A stretch of DNA of 64,000 nucleotides from Clostridium frigidicarnis (GTDB lineage Bacteria; Bacillota; Clostridia; Clostridiales; Clostridiaceae). Both the position numbers and the translations under genes were made by a program. Positions 44,547 through 54,411 of the stretch are shown here, one piece after another. Position 1 is the stretch's first letter. The number at the start of each line of letters is the position of its first letter. Under the pieces are notes generated by a model. It ran no database searches and was not told the origin of the DNA. It was given only the letters and a program-made list of their open reading frames with translations. The stretch spans positions 1 to 64,000 of the forward strand of contig NZ_FOKI01000016.1 of NCBI RefSeq assembly GCF_900111985.1, in the 5' to 3' direction.

Positions 44547-46280
44547 ATGTTAACAAGAGAAAAAAATTTAAGAAGAATCTTTGAAATCACATCAATTTTC
44601 CTTATATTATTTACTATTTTTTACACACATCCAGCTATGGCGCAAGAGGTGGATTCAGCATCTAATAATGCTGATACATTAGGTATTTTAACTATCTTAC
44701 CACCACTTATAGCAATAGTATTCGCATTTATAACAAAGAATGTTGTTATATCATTGTTTTTAGGAACCATTGTAGGAATATTTTTAATAAATATTGTTTC
44801 TAACGGATTTATTGAGGCGCTAGCTATGAGTTTTCTTAACTTTAGTGAAAGGATATTAGCAGCTCTTTCAGATCCATGGAATGCTGGAATAATTCTTCAA
44901 GTATTAACTATAGGTGGGGTAATTGCTCTTATTGGTAAAATGGGAGGAACTAAGGCTGTAGCAGAGGCATTAGCAAAAAAGGCAAAAGGACCTAGGAGTG
45001 CACAATTTATAACATGGCTTTTAGGGTTATTTGTATTCTTTGATGATTATGCAAACTCACTAATTGTAGGGCCTATAATGAGGCCTGTAACTGATAAAAT
45101 GAAGGTTTCAAGGGAAAAATTATCTTTTATAATAGATGCAACAGCAGCACCAATATCAGGAATAGCATTTATATCTACATGGGTAGGCTATGAACTTACA
45201 TTAATTAGAGATGGGTATAGTGCTATAGGAGAAACTTCAGTTGATGCTTTTGGCATATTTATGAATACAATACCATTTAGATTTTATAATATACTTATAT
45301 TGGCATTTATAGTTTTAACAATAATTTTTTTGAGAGAGTTTGGACCAATGCATAGTGCAGAAAAAAGGGCTAGAACAACTGGAATGGTTATAAGGGAAGG
45401 TTCTACGCCTATGGGATCGACTGATGATGAATTTGAGCCAAAGGAAGGAATAAAGCTTAGCGTATGGAATGCAATAATACCAATATTAGTTTTAATAATA
45501 GGAGCTTTTTTAGGTTTTTATTATAATGGATACACTGGAATTTTAGCTGGAGAAGATGAAGTATTAAAAGGGGCAATTACAAATTCTCCAATGGCATTTA
45601 GTACAATCCAAGTTACTTTCGGAAAAGCTGATGCATCAATTGTATTATTTCAAGCAGCCTTACTTTCATCATGTGTAGCAATTTTAATGGGAGTTTGTCA
45701 AAAAATATTTAAAATAGGAGAGGCACTAGAGACTTGGGTTGGTGGAATGAAATCTTTAATAATGACAGGTGTAATTCTTCTTTTAGCATGGTCATTAAGT
45801 GCAGTTATAAAGGATTTAGGAACAGCAAAATATTTAGTGTCTGTATTATCAAACTCAATACCATATTATTTATTACCAAGCATAATATTTGTTTTAGCAG
45901 CTATAATATCTTTTGCAACGGGTACATCTTATGGAACAATGGGCATAATGATGCCTCTTACAATACCTCTAGCATATGGGATATTACCAAGTGATAATTT
46001 TATATTAATAGCTACAAGTGCTGTTTTAACAGGGGCTATATTTGGTGATCATTGTTCGCCAATATCAGATACAACAATATTATCATCTATGGGTTCATCA
46101 TGTGATTTCCTGGATCATGTTAGAACTCAAATGCCATATTCAATTATGGTAGCAGTAGTTTCAGTAGTGGCAGGATACATACCAGTATCTTTAGGTGTAC
46201 CAGTTTATATAGTGCTTCCAGCATCTATATTAATCCTTGCTTTAATAGTGAGATTTGTATTTAAACCAGTTGAGGTTTAA
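44547..46280 (+). CDS. NhaC family antiporter, predicted lysine transporter
   Basis: A 577-residue protein of the NhaC-type ion transporter family with about 13 helices; the N-terminal 31 residues look like an extra signal-anchor ending in AMA. Family segments include VFFDDYANSLIVG (about 169-181), ISTWVGYELTL and ATGTSYGTMGIMMPL (about 455-469), and GDHCSPISDTTILSSM (about 502-517). The lysine riboswitch directly upstream indicates lysine uptake (or lysine/proton exchange) in place of sodium/proton exchange. ATG follows GAGGGGGAAG. A good terminator ends the unit. Confidence 0.9.
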   Translation: MLTREKNLRRIFEITSIFLILFTIFYTHPAMAQEVDSASNNADTLGILTILPPLIAIVFAFITKNVVISLFLGTIVGIFLINIVSNGFIEALAMSFLNFSERILAALSDPWNAGIILQVLTIGGVIALIGKMGGTKAVAEALAKKAKGPRSAQFITWLLGLFVFFDDYANSLIVGPIMRPVTDKMKVSREKLSFIIDATAAPISGIAFISTWVGYELTLIRDGYSAIGETSVDAFGIFMNTIPFRFYNILILAFIVLTIIFLREFGPMHSAEKRARTTGMVIREGSTPMGSTDDEFEPKEGIKLSVWNAIIPILVLIIGAFLGFYYNGYTGILAGEDEVLKGAITNSPMAFSTIQVTFGKADASIVLFQAALLSSCVAILMGVCQKIFKIGEALETWVGGMKSLIMTGVILLLAWSLSAVIKDLGTAKYLVSVLSNSIPYYLLPSIIFVLAAIISFATGTSYGTMGIMMPLTIPLAYGILPSDNFILIATSAVLTGAIFGDHCSPISDTTILSSMGSSCDFLDHVRTQMPYSIMVAVVSVVAGYIPVSLGVPVYIVLPASILILALIVRFVFKPVEV

Positions 46281-46288
46281 GAAGAGAA

Positions 46289-46330
46289 CATAAAAAAATG
46301 ACCTATAAATAGGTCATTTTTTATGTTTAT
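46289..46330. terminator. Terminator between the NhaC and EIIC genes
   Basis: Stem ACATAAAAAAATGACCTA/TAGGTCATTTTTTATGT with loop TAAA. The A and T flanks let it serve both convergent genes. Confidence 0.85.
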
Positions 46331-46345
46331 ATTTATAAATTATTA

Positions 46346-47392
46346 TTAAGCTACATTTATATAATCATCTGATTTGTTTCCACGAACTATATCAGATGTT
46401 ACTATTTTGTAGTTTTTAAATATTTTATATCCTATAAATCCTGCTAATACATTTAATAAAGCACAGCTTGCAGCAGTTATTAAAACTTTTATAGGTGGGT
46501 TGTAAGCAAACATTACAGCAAGTCCAGCTATTGGAGTAGCAGTTCCAGGTGAATTGTTTACAAGTCCCATAAGAGCTATTATGACACCAGACATAGCACC
46601 ACCTATGAAGTTAGTAACATAAACTGGTATTGGATTAGCAGATATTAAGTCTGCTTGAGTTAAAGGCTCTATAGCAACAGATATACTGTCTTTCTTTGTA
46701 CCAAACTTCATTTTTGAGAAGAATACAAAGTTCATGAAAGAAGAAGCAAATACTGATAATGCACCTATTGCCATTGGGGCACCAGTTAAACCTATCATAG
46801 CTGTTAAAGCCATTGAGCTAAGTGGAGCAGTAGCAACTACTGTTATTAATCCACCAAGTATTATACCCATTAATATTGGGCTAGCTGTTGAAGCAGATAT
46901 TAAAACTGAACCTATAGTTTCTAAAGTACCGTTAACTATTGGACTTGTTACATCACCTATTAAATAAGTTAAAGGTGCAGCAACAACTATTATAATTATT
47001 AGGTCAAGTCCAGCAGGAATTTTCTTTTCTAATTTTTTAATAACGAAAGATATTAAATAACCAGCTATAAATCCAGGTAATATTTTAAAGTTTAAGCAAG
47101 TTAATCCAACTAATACTGCATATACTGGAGAAACTCCTAAAGCTAAAGGAACTAATGTAGCAGCAGCAACTCCGCCTAACGATCCGTTAGCAGTTCCAAC
47201 ATTTTCTAAAAATTTGCTTCCTAATACCTCACCAAAGAATGAAAAGTGGAAAGCTTCAACTAAGAAACTTGCGCATGCGGCGTTTGCAAGGCCACCCATA
47301 GCTTTCATACCCATTGGTGCTTTGTAACTAAATAATGTAAATAATGCCAATACCACTAATAATAATGCAGTACCTGTTAAAATTTGTATCAT
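46346..47392 (-). CDS. PfoR-like PTS EIIC-type membrane protein
   Basis: A 348-residue hydrophobic protein with about ten helices. It matches the PfoR/PTS_EIIC_2 family of membrane proteins, known in Clostridium perfringens from the perfringolysin region: GGLANAACASFLVEAFHFS (about 37-55), ANGSLGGVAAATLVPLALG, and VFASSFMNFVFFSKMKFG. No EIIA or EIIB domain is present. A sugar or organic substrate is likely but unknown. The ATG at 47392 follows AGGAGGACATA; the open frame continues 25 codons upstream without an RBS. Confidence 0.87.
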   Translation of the reverse strand: MIQILTGTALLLVVLALFTLFSYKAPMGMKAMGGLANAACASFLVEAFHFSFFGEVLGSKFLENVGTANGSLGGVAAATLVPLALGVSPVYAVLVGLTCLNFKILPGFIAGYLISFVIKKLEKKIPAGLDLIIIIVVAAPLTYLIGDVTSPIVNGTLETIGSVLISASTASPILMGIILGGLITVVATAPLSSMALTAMIGLTGAPMAIGALSVFASSFMNFVFFSKMKFGTKKDSISVAIEPLTQADLISANPIPVYVTNFIGGAMSGVIIALMGLVNNSPGTATPIAGLAVMFAYNPPIKVLITAASCALLNVLAGFIGYKIFKNYKIVTSDIVRGNKSDDYINVA

Positions 47393-47831
47393 ATTATGTC
47401 CTCCTAAAAAATGTAAATTATTGAAATGTGACATTTTGTAGTGTTTTCCTTGGTTACGTTTTCCCAAAACTAATAAATTTCAATACTTTCAATTATAAAA
47501 TAAATATAATTAAAAGTAAATCAATTTTTTTGAAGAATAATATAAAAAATTGTATAATTAGTAAGAATATTTATATTTATATAAAAAATTTGCATAAATG
47601 AGTATATTCAAACAAGGAAATAGAAGTATATACCAAGTAACAAGAATAAGTTAATAAGGATTTTAAATAATAGTTATGTTTAATATTTTAGAAAGAAGAT
47701 GCCTGATAATACTGCATGTTAAAAAATGTTAATTCTCATTATCAATTGATAAGAATTTACTTTTAAAAAGTGTTGATTTTTAAAAGGTTTAAGCATATAA
47801 TGTGATTATTAAATGATAATGAGGTGAGAAC
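47393..47831. other. Divergent intergenic region EIIC-like/P-type ATPase
   Basis: About 440 bp holding both promoters. Apart from the Fur-box-like palindrome at 47725-47754 and a minus-strand TATAAT-like box near 47501, nothing was recognised. Confidence 0.35.
47725..47754. promoter_or_regulatory. Fur-box-like palindrome before the P-type ATPase gene
   Basis: AATGTTAATTCTCATTATC matches 14 of 19 bases of the Fur consensus GATAATGATAATCATTATC on the reverse strand. It continues into ATTATCAATTGATAAGAAT, giving a longer overlapping dyad. It lies 70-105 bp before the ATG, near where a promoter is expected. Confidence 0.5.
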
Positions 47832-50327
47832 ATGAAGAGTAAATTTAATGGATTAACATCTAAACAGGTTAAAGTTCTTAGAGAAAAATATGGATTGAAT
47901 GAACTTGTTAAACAGGAAAAACCAAGTCCATTTAAGAAATTTATTGGTATATTTAAAGAACCTATGTTTTTATTGCTTGTTATTACAGCTACTTTGTATT
48001 TTATCCTTGGAGAACCAAAAGAAGCATTTATTATGCTTGTATTTGTTGTTGCCGTTGCCTCTATAACTTTTATACAAGAATGGAAGACTGAAACAAGTAT
48101 GAATGCCTTAAAGGATTTGACATCTCCAAAGGTTAATGTTTTAAGGGATGGAAAAGAAGTTGTGATAAAAAGTTGTGAACTTGTGCCTGGAGATATAATT
48201 TTTCTTTCAGAAGGGGAACGTATACCGGCAGATTGTTTGGTCTTAGAAGCATCAAATTTTTGTGTTGATGAGTCCATACTAACTGGAGAAAGTGAACATG
48301 TTATAAAACTTTCAAAAGAAGAGTGTGAAGAATCACAGGATCATTGGAAAAAATATGTGCTTTATGCAGGAACACTTGCTATTTTTGGAAAATGTACTGG
48401 AAAAGTAAAGTTAACAGGAGTAGAAACCGAATATGGGAAAATTGGTAAAGCTATTAGTGAAACGAAAGAAGAATCTACACCACTACAAAAAAAGATAGGG
48501 ATTTTAGTGAAAAATTTGGCTATTGCAGCAGTTGTTTTATGTTCATTGGTAGTAGTAGCATCATATATATATAATAGAGATATATTAAAAAGTCTTTTGT
48601 CAGGTATAAGTTTAGCTATGGCAGTTATACCCGAAGAGTTCCCAGTGGTGTTAACTGTATTTTTATCAATGGGTGCATATAGACTAGCTAAGAAGAATAC
48701 CCTTATGAGAAAAGTTTCTGCTGTTGAAACACTTGGATCTACAACTATTTTATGTGTTGATAAGACTGGTACAATTACTCAAAACAAAATGAAAGTAAAA
48801 AATATATATGCAAATGGAAAAGTTATAAATTCAAAAGATATGGATGATAAACATATAAGTGACTTATTTGTATTATCATGTGAAAGAGAACCATATGATC
48901 CAATGGAAAAAGCTATCGTAGAGATAGGGTGTTTAAATTCTAATATTAAGGATTTATATACTTATGAATTAAGTGGAAAGATAGCATTTAATTCTAAAAC
49001 CAAGAGAATGGCTAATATATATACAAAAGAAAATAGGTACTATGTTGCAGCTAAAGGATCACCAGAAACAATCATACCAATATGTAATCTTAATAATGAT
49101 GAAGTTAAAGAGTTAGAAAAAATAATTGATGATATGGCAGCTAAAGGGCTAAGGGTGTTAGCCTTTGCAGACACATTAAGTGATGATATAAATGAAGAAT
49201 TAGATGAATATAGTCTTCAATTTAGAGGATTAGTAGGGCTCCAAGATCCACCAAAGGATGGTATTAAGGAAGCTATTAATACTTGTAAAAAAGCAGGAAT
49301 AAGAGTGGTTATGATAACTGGTGACTATAGTAAAACAGCTATGGCTATTGGAGAGGAAATTGGACTAGAATTTGCAAATAAATCAATTACTGGAGATAAT
49401 ATAAATGAAATGGAAGATAGTGAACTATGTAAAGCTGTTAATAATTGTGATGTATTTTCAAGAGTAATACCTGAACACAAAATGAAAATAGTTAAGGCAT
49501 TAAAGAAAAATGGAGAGATAGTTGCGATGACAGGAGATGGAGTTAATGATGCTCCAGCACTAAAAAATGCAGATATAGGAATTGCAATGGGGAAAAGTGG
49601 AACGCAGGTTGCAAGAGAAGCTGCTCATATGATTTTAATGGATGATAATTTTACAACTATTGTAAATTCTGTGGAAGATGGAAGAAGAGTTTTTGATAAT
49701 ATAAGGAAAGCCATAGTATATATTATGATAGTTCATATACCTATAGCGGCTATAGCATTATTTGCACCTATCTTTAATTTACCTCAACTTTTATTACCAA
49801 TGCATATAATGTTTCTTGAACTTATTATAGATCCAACTTGTTCTATTGTGTTTGAGGGAGAAGAAGCTGAGCCTCATATAATGGAACAACCTCCACGTTC
49901 ACCATCAGAATCGTTGTTAACAAAAGGGCTTACTAGAAAGGTTTTATTACAAGGAACAACAATGTTTCTTGGATCATTTTTACCTTTCCACTTATTAGTG
50001 GATAGTGGATATGGAGTTGAATATTCTAGGAGTTTTGCATTAGTTGCATTGATCGTTGCTAATGTAACATTAGTTTTGGTAAATAGATCAAATACTAAAT
50101 ATTTATCTAGTGCATTTAAGGAGAAAGGGAATAAAATAAGAGGAATTGTAAATGGTATAGCTGTAGGAATTTTATTATGTATAGTTTATATTCCATTTTT
50201 ACAATCACTATTTAAGACTCAAGGATTAGAGTTCAATATGTTAGTTATAGCAGCAGCAATAGGATTTTCTTCAACAGCATGGTGGGAGATAATAAAGGTT
50301 ATAAAAAACAGAAAAACATCTTTTTAA
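47832..50327 (+). CDS. P2-like cation-transporting P-type ATPase
   Basis: This 831-residue ATPase has the full P-type set: TGESEHV (actuator), PEEFPVVL (M4 ion site), DKTGTITQNK (phosphorylated Asp, about 310), a KGSPE nucleotide-binding loop, MITGDYSKTA, and MTGDGVNDAPALKNADIG. No N-terminal CxxC metal domain, and the M4 motif is PEEFP (not CPC), so it is closer to Ca2+/Mn2+/monovalent-type pumps than to heavy-metal pumps. About ten helices. ATG follows GAGGTGAG. A Fur-like operator upstream suggests a link to iron status. Confidence 0.93.
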   Translation: MKSKFNGLTSKQVKVLREKYGLNELVKQEKPSPFKKFIGIFKEPMFLLLVITATLYFILGEPKEAFIMLVFVVAVASITFIQEWKTETSMNALKDLTSPKVNVLRDGKEVVIKSCELVPGDIIFLSEGERIPADCLVLEASNFCVDESILTGESEHVIKLSKEECEESQDHWKKYVLYAGTLAIFGKCTGKVKLTGVETEYGKIGKAISETKEESTPLQKKIGILVKNLAIAAVVLCSLVVVASYIYNRDILKSLLSGISLAMAVIPEEFPVVLTVFLSMGAYRLAKKNTLMRKVSAVETLGSTTILCVDKTGTITQNKMKVKNIYANGKVINSKDMDDKHISDLFVLSCEREPYDPMEKAIVEIGCLNSNIKDLYTYELSGKIAFNSKTKRMANIYTKENRYYVAAKGSPETIIPICNLNNDEVKELEKIIDDMAAKGLRVLAFADTLSDDINEELDEYSLQFRGLVGLQDPPKDGIKEAINTCKKAGIRVVMITGDYSKTAMAIGEEIGLEFANKSITGDNINEMEDSELCKAVNNCDVFSRVIPEHKMKIVKALKKNGEIVAMTGDGVNDAPALKNADIGIAMGKSGTQVAREAAHMILMDDNFTTIVNSVEDGRRVFDNIRKAIVYIMIVHIPIAAIALFAPIFNLPQLLLPMHIMFLELIIDPTCSIVFEGEEAEPHIMEQPPRSPSESLLTKGLTRKVLLQGTTMFLGSFLPFHLLVDSGYGVEYSRSFALVALIVANVTLVLVNRSNTKYLSSAFKEKGNKIRGIVNGIAVGILLCIVYIPFLQSLFKTQGLEFNMLVIAAAIGFSSTAWWEIIKVIKNRKTSF

Positions 50328-50377
50328 AAAAATAATAGGATTACTGAAGATAAATAAAAAACAATGTGATTTTCATT

Positions 50378-50415
50378 AAACAGCTTATCTCAATGTAGAT
50401 AAGCTGTTTAAATTT
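50378..50415 (+). terminator. Terminator-like hairpin after the P-type ATPase gene
   Basis: Perfect 13-bp stem AAACAGCTTATCT/AGATAAGCTGTTT with a CAATGT loop; tail AAATTTTC. Confidence 0.75.
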
Positions 50416-50558
50416 TCAAGAATAATTAAGGAAATTCAAACTAAAAATATGCATTAAATGGTATAATAAGCTATACATTACAGTATTTAAGGTGGTAAGG
50501 AGGAAGGTATAACAATATATGTTGAATTTAAATAACATTATGCAAAGGTGAGGAATGT

Positions 50559-52316
50559 ATGAAAAATGATATTTGCAAATTTATTATGAGAAATATGCCT
50601 TTTCCCATGTGGATAGAAGATCTTGAAGAAACAATTATTGGAGTTAATGAGGCATATGCAATTATACATAATAAAAATATAGATTATTTCACAAGTAGGA
50701 AGTATAACGAAGTTTATGATAAAGATAAGTATGTTAAACATAGAAAGTTGATAAATGAAGTAATTGCTACTAAGAGTTTAAGAAGATTTGAAGTAGTTAA
50801 TGAATATATTTGTTCAGAATGTTACGTAATGCCATATTTTGATGATTATGATAATATATTAGGAATATTTGGTGTTTTTGTAGATATTAGGGAAAGTAAG
50901 GGCAAACAAAAAGAGTTAGAAAATCAAAAAAATATATTGAGAACTATCATAGATACATTGCCAGATTTTATATTTTTTAAGGACAGAGATAGTAAATACG
51001 TTGGGTATAATAAAAAGTGGGATGACTACTATAAAAACAAAGGCTTTAACAATATGATAGGAAAGACGGATTTAGAAATAGGGCTTCCAAAAGAATTAGC
51101 ATTAAGTTTTATAAAAAAAGATAGGGAAATAATGAAGACAAAAAAATCTCAGTTTATAGAAACAATAATTACAACAGAGAAGGGCGAAAAGAGAACAGAA
51201 GAAAGTATAAAAGTCCCAGTAATAAATGAAGATGGAGATGTGTGGGGAATAGTAGGGGTTGCAAGAGATGTTACGGAAAGAAAAAAGATAGAAGATAAGC
51301 TGAGAACACTAAGCTATAAGGATGTTTTAACAGGATTAAATAATAGAACATATTTTGAGGAAAAAATTAAGGATATAAATCAAGAAAAGTTTTTACCGAT
51401 AGGGGTTATAATGGGAGATGTGAATGGATTAAAAGTTGTAAACGATACCTTTGGCCATTTAGAGGGCGATAGGCTTCTTAAAACTATTTCTCAAATTATA
51501 AAAGATGTCAGTGGAAATTCCAGTTATGTTTTTAGATGGGGTGGAGATGAATTTGTGATTTTAATACAAAATTATGATGAAGATGGTTGTGAAAAAATAA
51601 TAGAGGATATACTTAATAAATGTGATAATTATAATTTTGATTTAATACAATTAAGCATATCTCTTGGAGCATCTATCAAAAGAACTATGGATGAGGATAT
51701 TTATTCTAATTTAAAAGAAGCAGAAGAAAAAGTTTATAGACAAAAGCTTTTAAGGGAAAAAAGTGTTAGAAGCTCTGTAGTTTTTTCTCTTCAACAATCT
51801 TTGGAAGAGAAAAATATGGAAACAGAGCAACATACATTAAGATTACTAAATTATGCTAAAATAATAGGGAAAAAGTTAGGTATGACAATAGCAGAATTAG
51901 ATGAATTAGAGCTAGTTACTAAGTTGCATGATATAGGTAAAATTGGAATAAGTGAAGATATATTATTAAAACCTAGTAAGTTAACTAAAAAAGAATTTGA
52001 TATTATGAAAACTCATACGGAAAAGGGATATAGAATATTACAGTCCTCTAGTGAATTAGCACATGTTGCTAGAGGGGTATTAACACATCACGAAAGATGG
52101 GATGGAAAGGGATATCCATTAGGATTAAAAGATAAAGAAATTCCGTTGGTAGCAAGAATTGTTAGTGTTGTAGATTCATTTGATGCAATGACAAATGATA
52201 GAGTTTATAGTAAAGCAAAAACGAAAAAAGAGGCATTAGAAGAACTAAGAAGGTGCTCAGGCAGTCAATTTGATCCAGAAATAGTTGATATATTTATTAA
52301 GATGATACAAAAATAA
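50559..52316 (+). CDS. PAS-PAS-GGDEF-HD-GYP c-di-GMP turnover protein
   Basis: A 585-residue soluble protein with two PAS domains (about 10-115 and 125-235), a GGDEF domain with FRWGGDEFVIL (motif 328-332), and an HD-GYP domain with LHDIGKIGI (457-458 HD) and HHERWDGKGYPLG (GYP at 518-520). It may both make and degrade c-di-GMP; the I-site before GGDEF is absent (NSSY). The HD-GYP metal residues look intact, so phosphodiesterase activity is likely. ATG follows AGGTGAGGA. It is monocistronic, with a terminator. Confidence 0.93.
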   Translation: MKNDICKFIMRNMPFPMWIEDLEETIIGVNEAYAIIHNKNIDYFTSRKYNEVYDKDKYVKHRKLINEVIATKSLRRFEVVNEYICSECYVMPYFDDYDNILGIFGVFVDIRESKGKQKELENQKNILRTIIDTLPDFIFFKDRDSKYVGYNKKWDDYYKNKGFNNMIGKTDLEIGLPKELALSFIKKDREIMKTKKSQFIETIITTEKGEKRTEESIKVPVINEDGDVWGIVGVARDVTERKKIEDKLRTLSYKDVLTGLNNRTYFEEKIKDINQEKFLPIGVIMGDVNGLKVVNDTFGHLEGDRLLKTISQIIKDVSGNSSYVFRWGGDEFVILIQNYDEDGCEKIIEDILNKCDNYNFDLIQLSISLGASIKRTMDEDIYSNLKEAEEKVYRQKLLREKSVRSSVVFSLQQSLEEKNMETEQHTLRLLNYAKIIGKKLGMTIAELDELELVTKLHDIGKIGISEDILLKPSKLTKKEFDIMKTHTEKGYRILQSSSELAHVARGVLTHHERWDGKGYPLGLKDKEIPLVARIVSVVDSFDAMTNDRVYSKAKTKKEALEELRRCSGSQFDPEIVDIFIKMIQK

Positions 52317-52321
52317 ATTTT

Positions 52322-52362
52322 TAAAAGGGTATTTACATATATTTAAGTAAATACCCTTTTAA
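52322..52362 (+). terminator. Rho-independent terminator of the GGDEF-HD-GYP gene
   Basis: Stem TTAAAAGGGTATTTAC/GTAAATACCCTTTTAA with a T-rich tail. Confidence 0.85.
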
Positions 52363-52455
52363 ATTTTGTCTCATGACTAGGTGAAATACTTCTATCTTTT
52401 AAAAGTAAGTACAGCATTATATGTTTTTTAAATAGGTAAGCATTGTGTTAAGTCC

Positions 52456-52713
52456 TTAGAAATTATTTGCTATAGAAAAAATTAGTTTATTTTGGTTATA
52501 TATGATTGTTAATACTGCAGAAGTCGCATTTAATTTAATTACAATATCATTTGATATATATTGAGTTCCTTGAATTAATTTATAATCATTATTAGAAAAA
52601 TTAATAACTTCATTAGAGTTATAAATAATATTTATAAAATCATGGGAAACATTCTTAGTTGAATCATAACTAATTTCAATAACATCTTTTAAGGTGTTTA
52701 TTTCGTTTATATA
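52456..52713 (-). pseudogene. Orphan 3' fragment of a protein gene (85 codons)
   Basis: An open frame of 85 codons without a start codon or RBS, ending in TAA. It encodes NVSHDFINIIYNSNEV and DYKLIQGTQYISNDIV, which looks like a beta-rich extracellular domain of the X2/Ig-like type at the end of clostridial glycosidases or adhesins. It is probably the tail of a deleted gene. A stop precedes the first codon. Identification is tentative. Confidence 0.4.
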
Positions 52714-52910
52714 TTACTTGCAATTTATTTAAGATAAAATACTCTTCTTAGAAAAAATAATTATCAGCATAATATATTATGGATTAAATTACAAGCTTTA
52801 AAAATAACAAATTGTTAATAAATTTAAAAGTAATTTAAAAAAACGAATAGCTTAAAGTATTTTATTGAGACTATAATAAAAAAACTACAAAATCACTTCA
52901 TTATGATAAA
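52714..52910. other. AT-rich leader region of glnA
   Basis: No gene; only A/T-rich sequence. The glnA promoter lies at its right end. Confidence 0.35.
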
Positions 52911-52938
52911 TTGACAAAATATATAAATATAATATACT
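52911..52938 (+). promoter_or_regulatory. Sigma-A promoter of glnA
   Basis: TTGACA, 16-nt spacer, TATACT, about 42 bp before the ATG. Confidence 0.6.
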
Positions 52939-52980
52939 AAAAGTAATAAAAGTAAAAAAATTGAATTATGGGGTGATTAT

Positions 52981-54411
52981 ATGTTTTCAACATTCAAAGA
53001 TCTTAAAAGTTTTGTAGAAAACCAAGAAGTCAAAATAATAGATTTCAAGGTTGTAACATTAGAGGGAAGATGGAATCATTTATGTATACCAGCAACTAGA
53101 TTAAATGAAAAACTTTTTGTAGAAGGTATAGGATTTGATGGCTCAAGTTATGGTTATTCAAGTATAGAGAGTTCTGATATGAGATTTATACCTGATATGG
53201 AAACTGCCTTTCTAGATCCTTATTGTGAAGAAAAGACTTTGTCAATAATATGTAACATATTTACATTAGGTAAAAATGAAGGAAGATTTCAAGGAGATCC
53301 TAGATTTATAACTGAGAAGGCAGTAAAATTTTTGAAAAATAGTGGAATAGCTGATGAATTTGTAATAGGACCAGAGTTTGAATTTTATATTTTTGATAAA
53401 GTAGGTTTTGAAATAAAAGGAAACCATCAAGAAGTGTCAATAAATTGTGAAGAATCACCATGGAGCACTAATGATAAAGAAAATAATTTGGGGTATAAGG
53501 TTCCATTTCAAAAAGGATATCACATAGGCTTGCCATATGATTCTACCAATGATTTAAGGAGTGCAATGTGTTTAGCATTAGAAGAAATGAATATACCAAT
53601 TAAATATCATCATCATGAAGTTGGTGCAGCAGCTCAAGTAGAAATAGAAGTAGAACTAGGAAATTTAGGATTCATGAGTGATGCTACTATGATGATAAAG
53701 TATTTGATAAAGAATGAAGCTATAAAGAATGGAAAGACAGCTACATTTATGCCTAAACCTATATATGGTGAGGCAGGTAATGGTATGCATGTTCATATGT
53801 TATTGAAAAAAGACGGAAAAAATATATTCTATAATGAAAAGGGATATTCAAAATTAAGTGATGAGGCACTTCATTTTATTGGGGGAATACTTAAGCACTC
53901 AAAAGCATTACTTGCCTTAACTAATCCATCTACAAATTCATATAAGAGATTAGTCCCAGGATTTGAAGCACCAGTGTCAATATGTTTTGCTACAGGAAAT
54001 AGAAGTTCTGTAATAAGAGTGCCTGGATATATAAAGGATCCTTCAAAAATCAGGTTTGAGTTCAGACCATCTGATGCTACATGCAATCCTTATTTAGCAT
54101 ATTCAGCATTACTTATGGCGGGGATAGATGGGATTTTAAATTCTATAGATCCTACTGAAGAGGGGTATGGACCATATGATGTTAATGTATTTGATTTACC
54201 AGAAGAAGAGAGAAATAAAATAGAAGCATTACCAAGGAGTCTAGAGGAAGCATTAGAAGAATTAAAGAAGGATTATAACTTCTTATTAAGAGATGGAGTG
54301 TTTACAGAAGAATTCATATTTAATTGGATAAAGAAAAGATATGAAAAGGATGTATTAACTATAAATAAAGTTCCAAGTCCTATTGAGTTTTCTTTATATT
54401 ATGATCTATAA
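52981..54411 (+). CDS. glnA: Glutamine synthetase type I
   Basis: This 476-residue enzyme makes glutamine from glutamate, ammonia and ATP. Typical segments are FDGSSYGYSSIESSDM (about 56-71), IGPEFEFYIFD (Glu ligands), HHHEVGAAAQVEIE (about 204-217), GNGMHVHM (His ligand), KRLVPGFEAPVS and EFRPSDATCNPYLA (about 360-373). The position adenylylated in enteric enzymes (NLYDLP) is NVFDLP, with Phe instead of Tyr, so control by adenylylation is impossible. ATG follows GGGGTGATT. Own promoter; a single-gene unit. Confidence 0.95.
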   Translation: MFSTFKDLKSFVENQEVKIIDFKVVTLEGRWNHLCIPATRLNEKLFVEGIGFDGSSYGYSSIESSDMRFIPDMETAFLDPYCEEKTLSIICNIFTLGKNEGRFQGDPRFITEKAVKFLKNSGIADEFVIGPEFEFYIFDKVGFEIKGNHQEVSINCEESPWSTNDKENNLGYKVPFQKGYHIGLPYDSTNDLRSAMCLALEEMNIPIKYHHHEVGAAAQVEIEVELGNLGFMSDATMMIKYLIKNEAIKNGKTATFMPKPIYGEAGNGMHVHMLLKKDGKNIFYNEKGYSKLSDEALHFIGGILKHSKALLALTNPSTNSYKRLVPGFEAPVSICFATGNRSSVIRVPGYIKDPSKIRFEFRPSDATCNPYLAYSALLMAGIDGILNSIDPTEEGYGPYDVNVFDLPEEERNKIEALPRSLEEALEELKKDYNFLLRDGVFTEEFIFNWIKKRYEKDVLTINKVPSPIEFSLYYDL

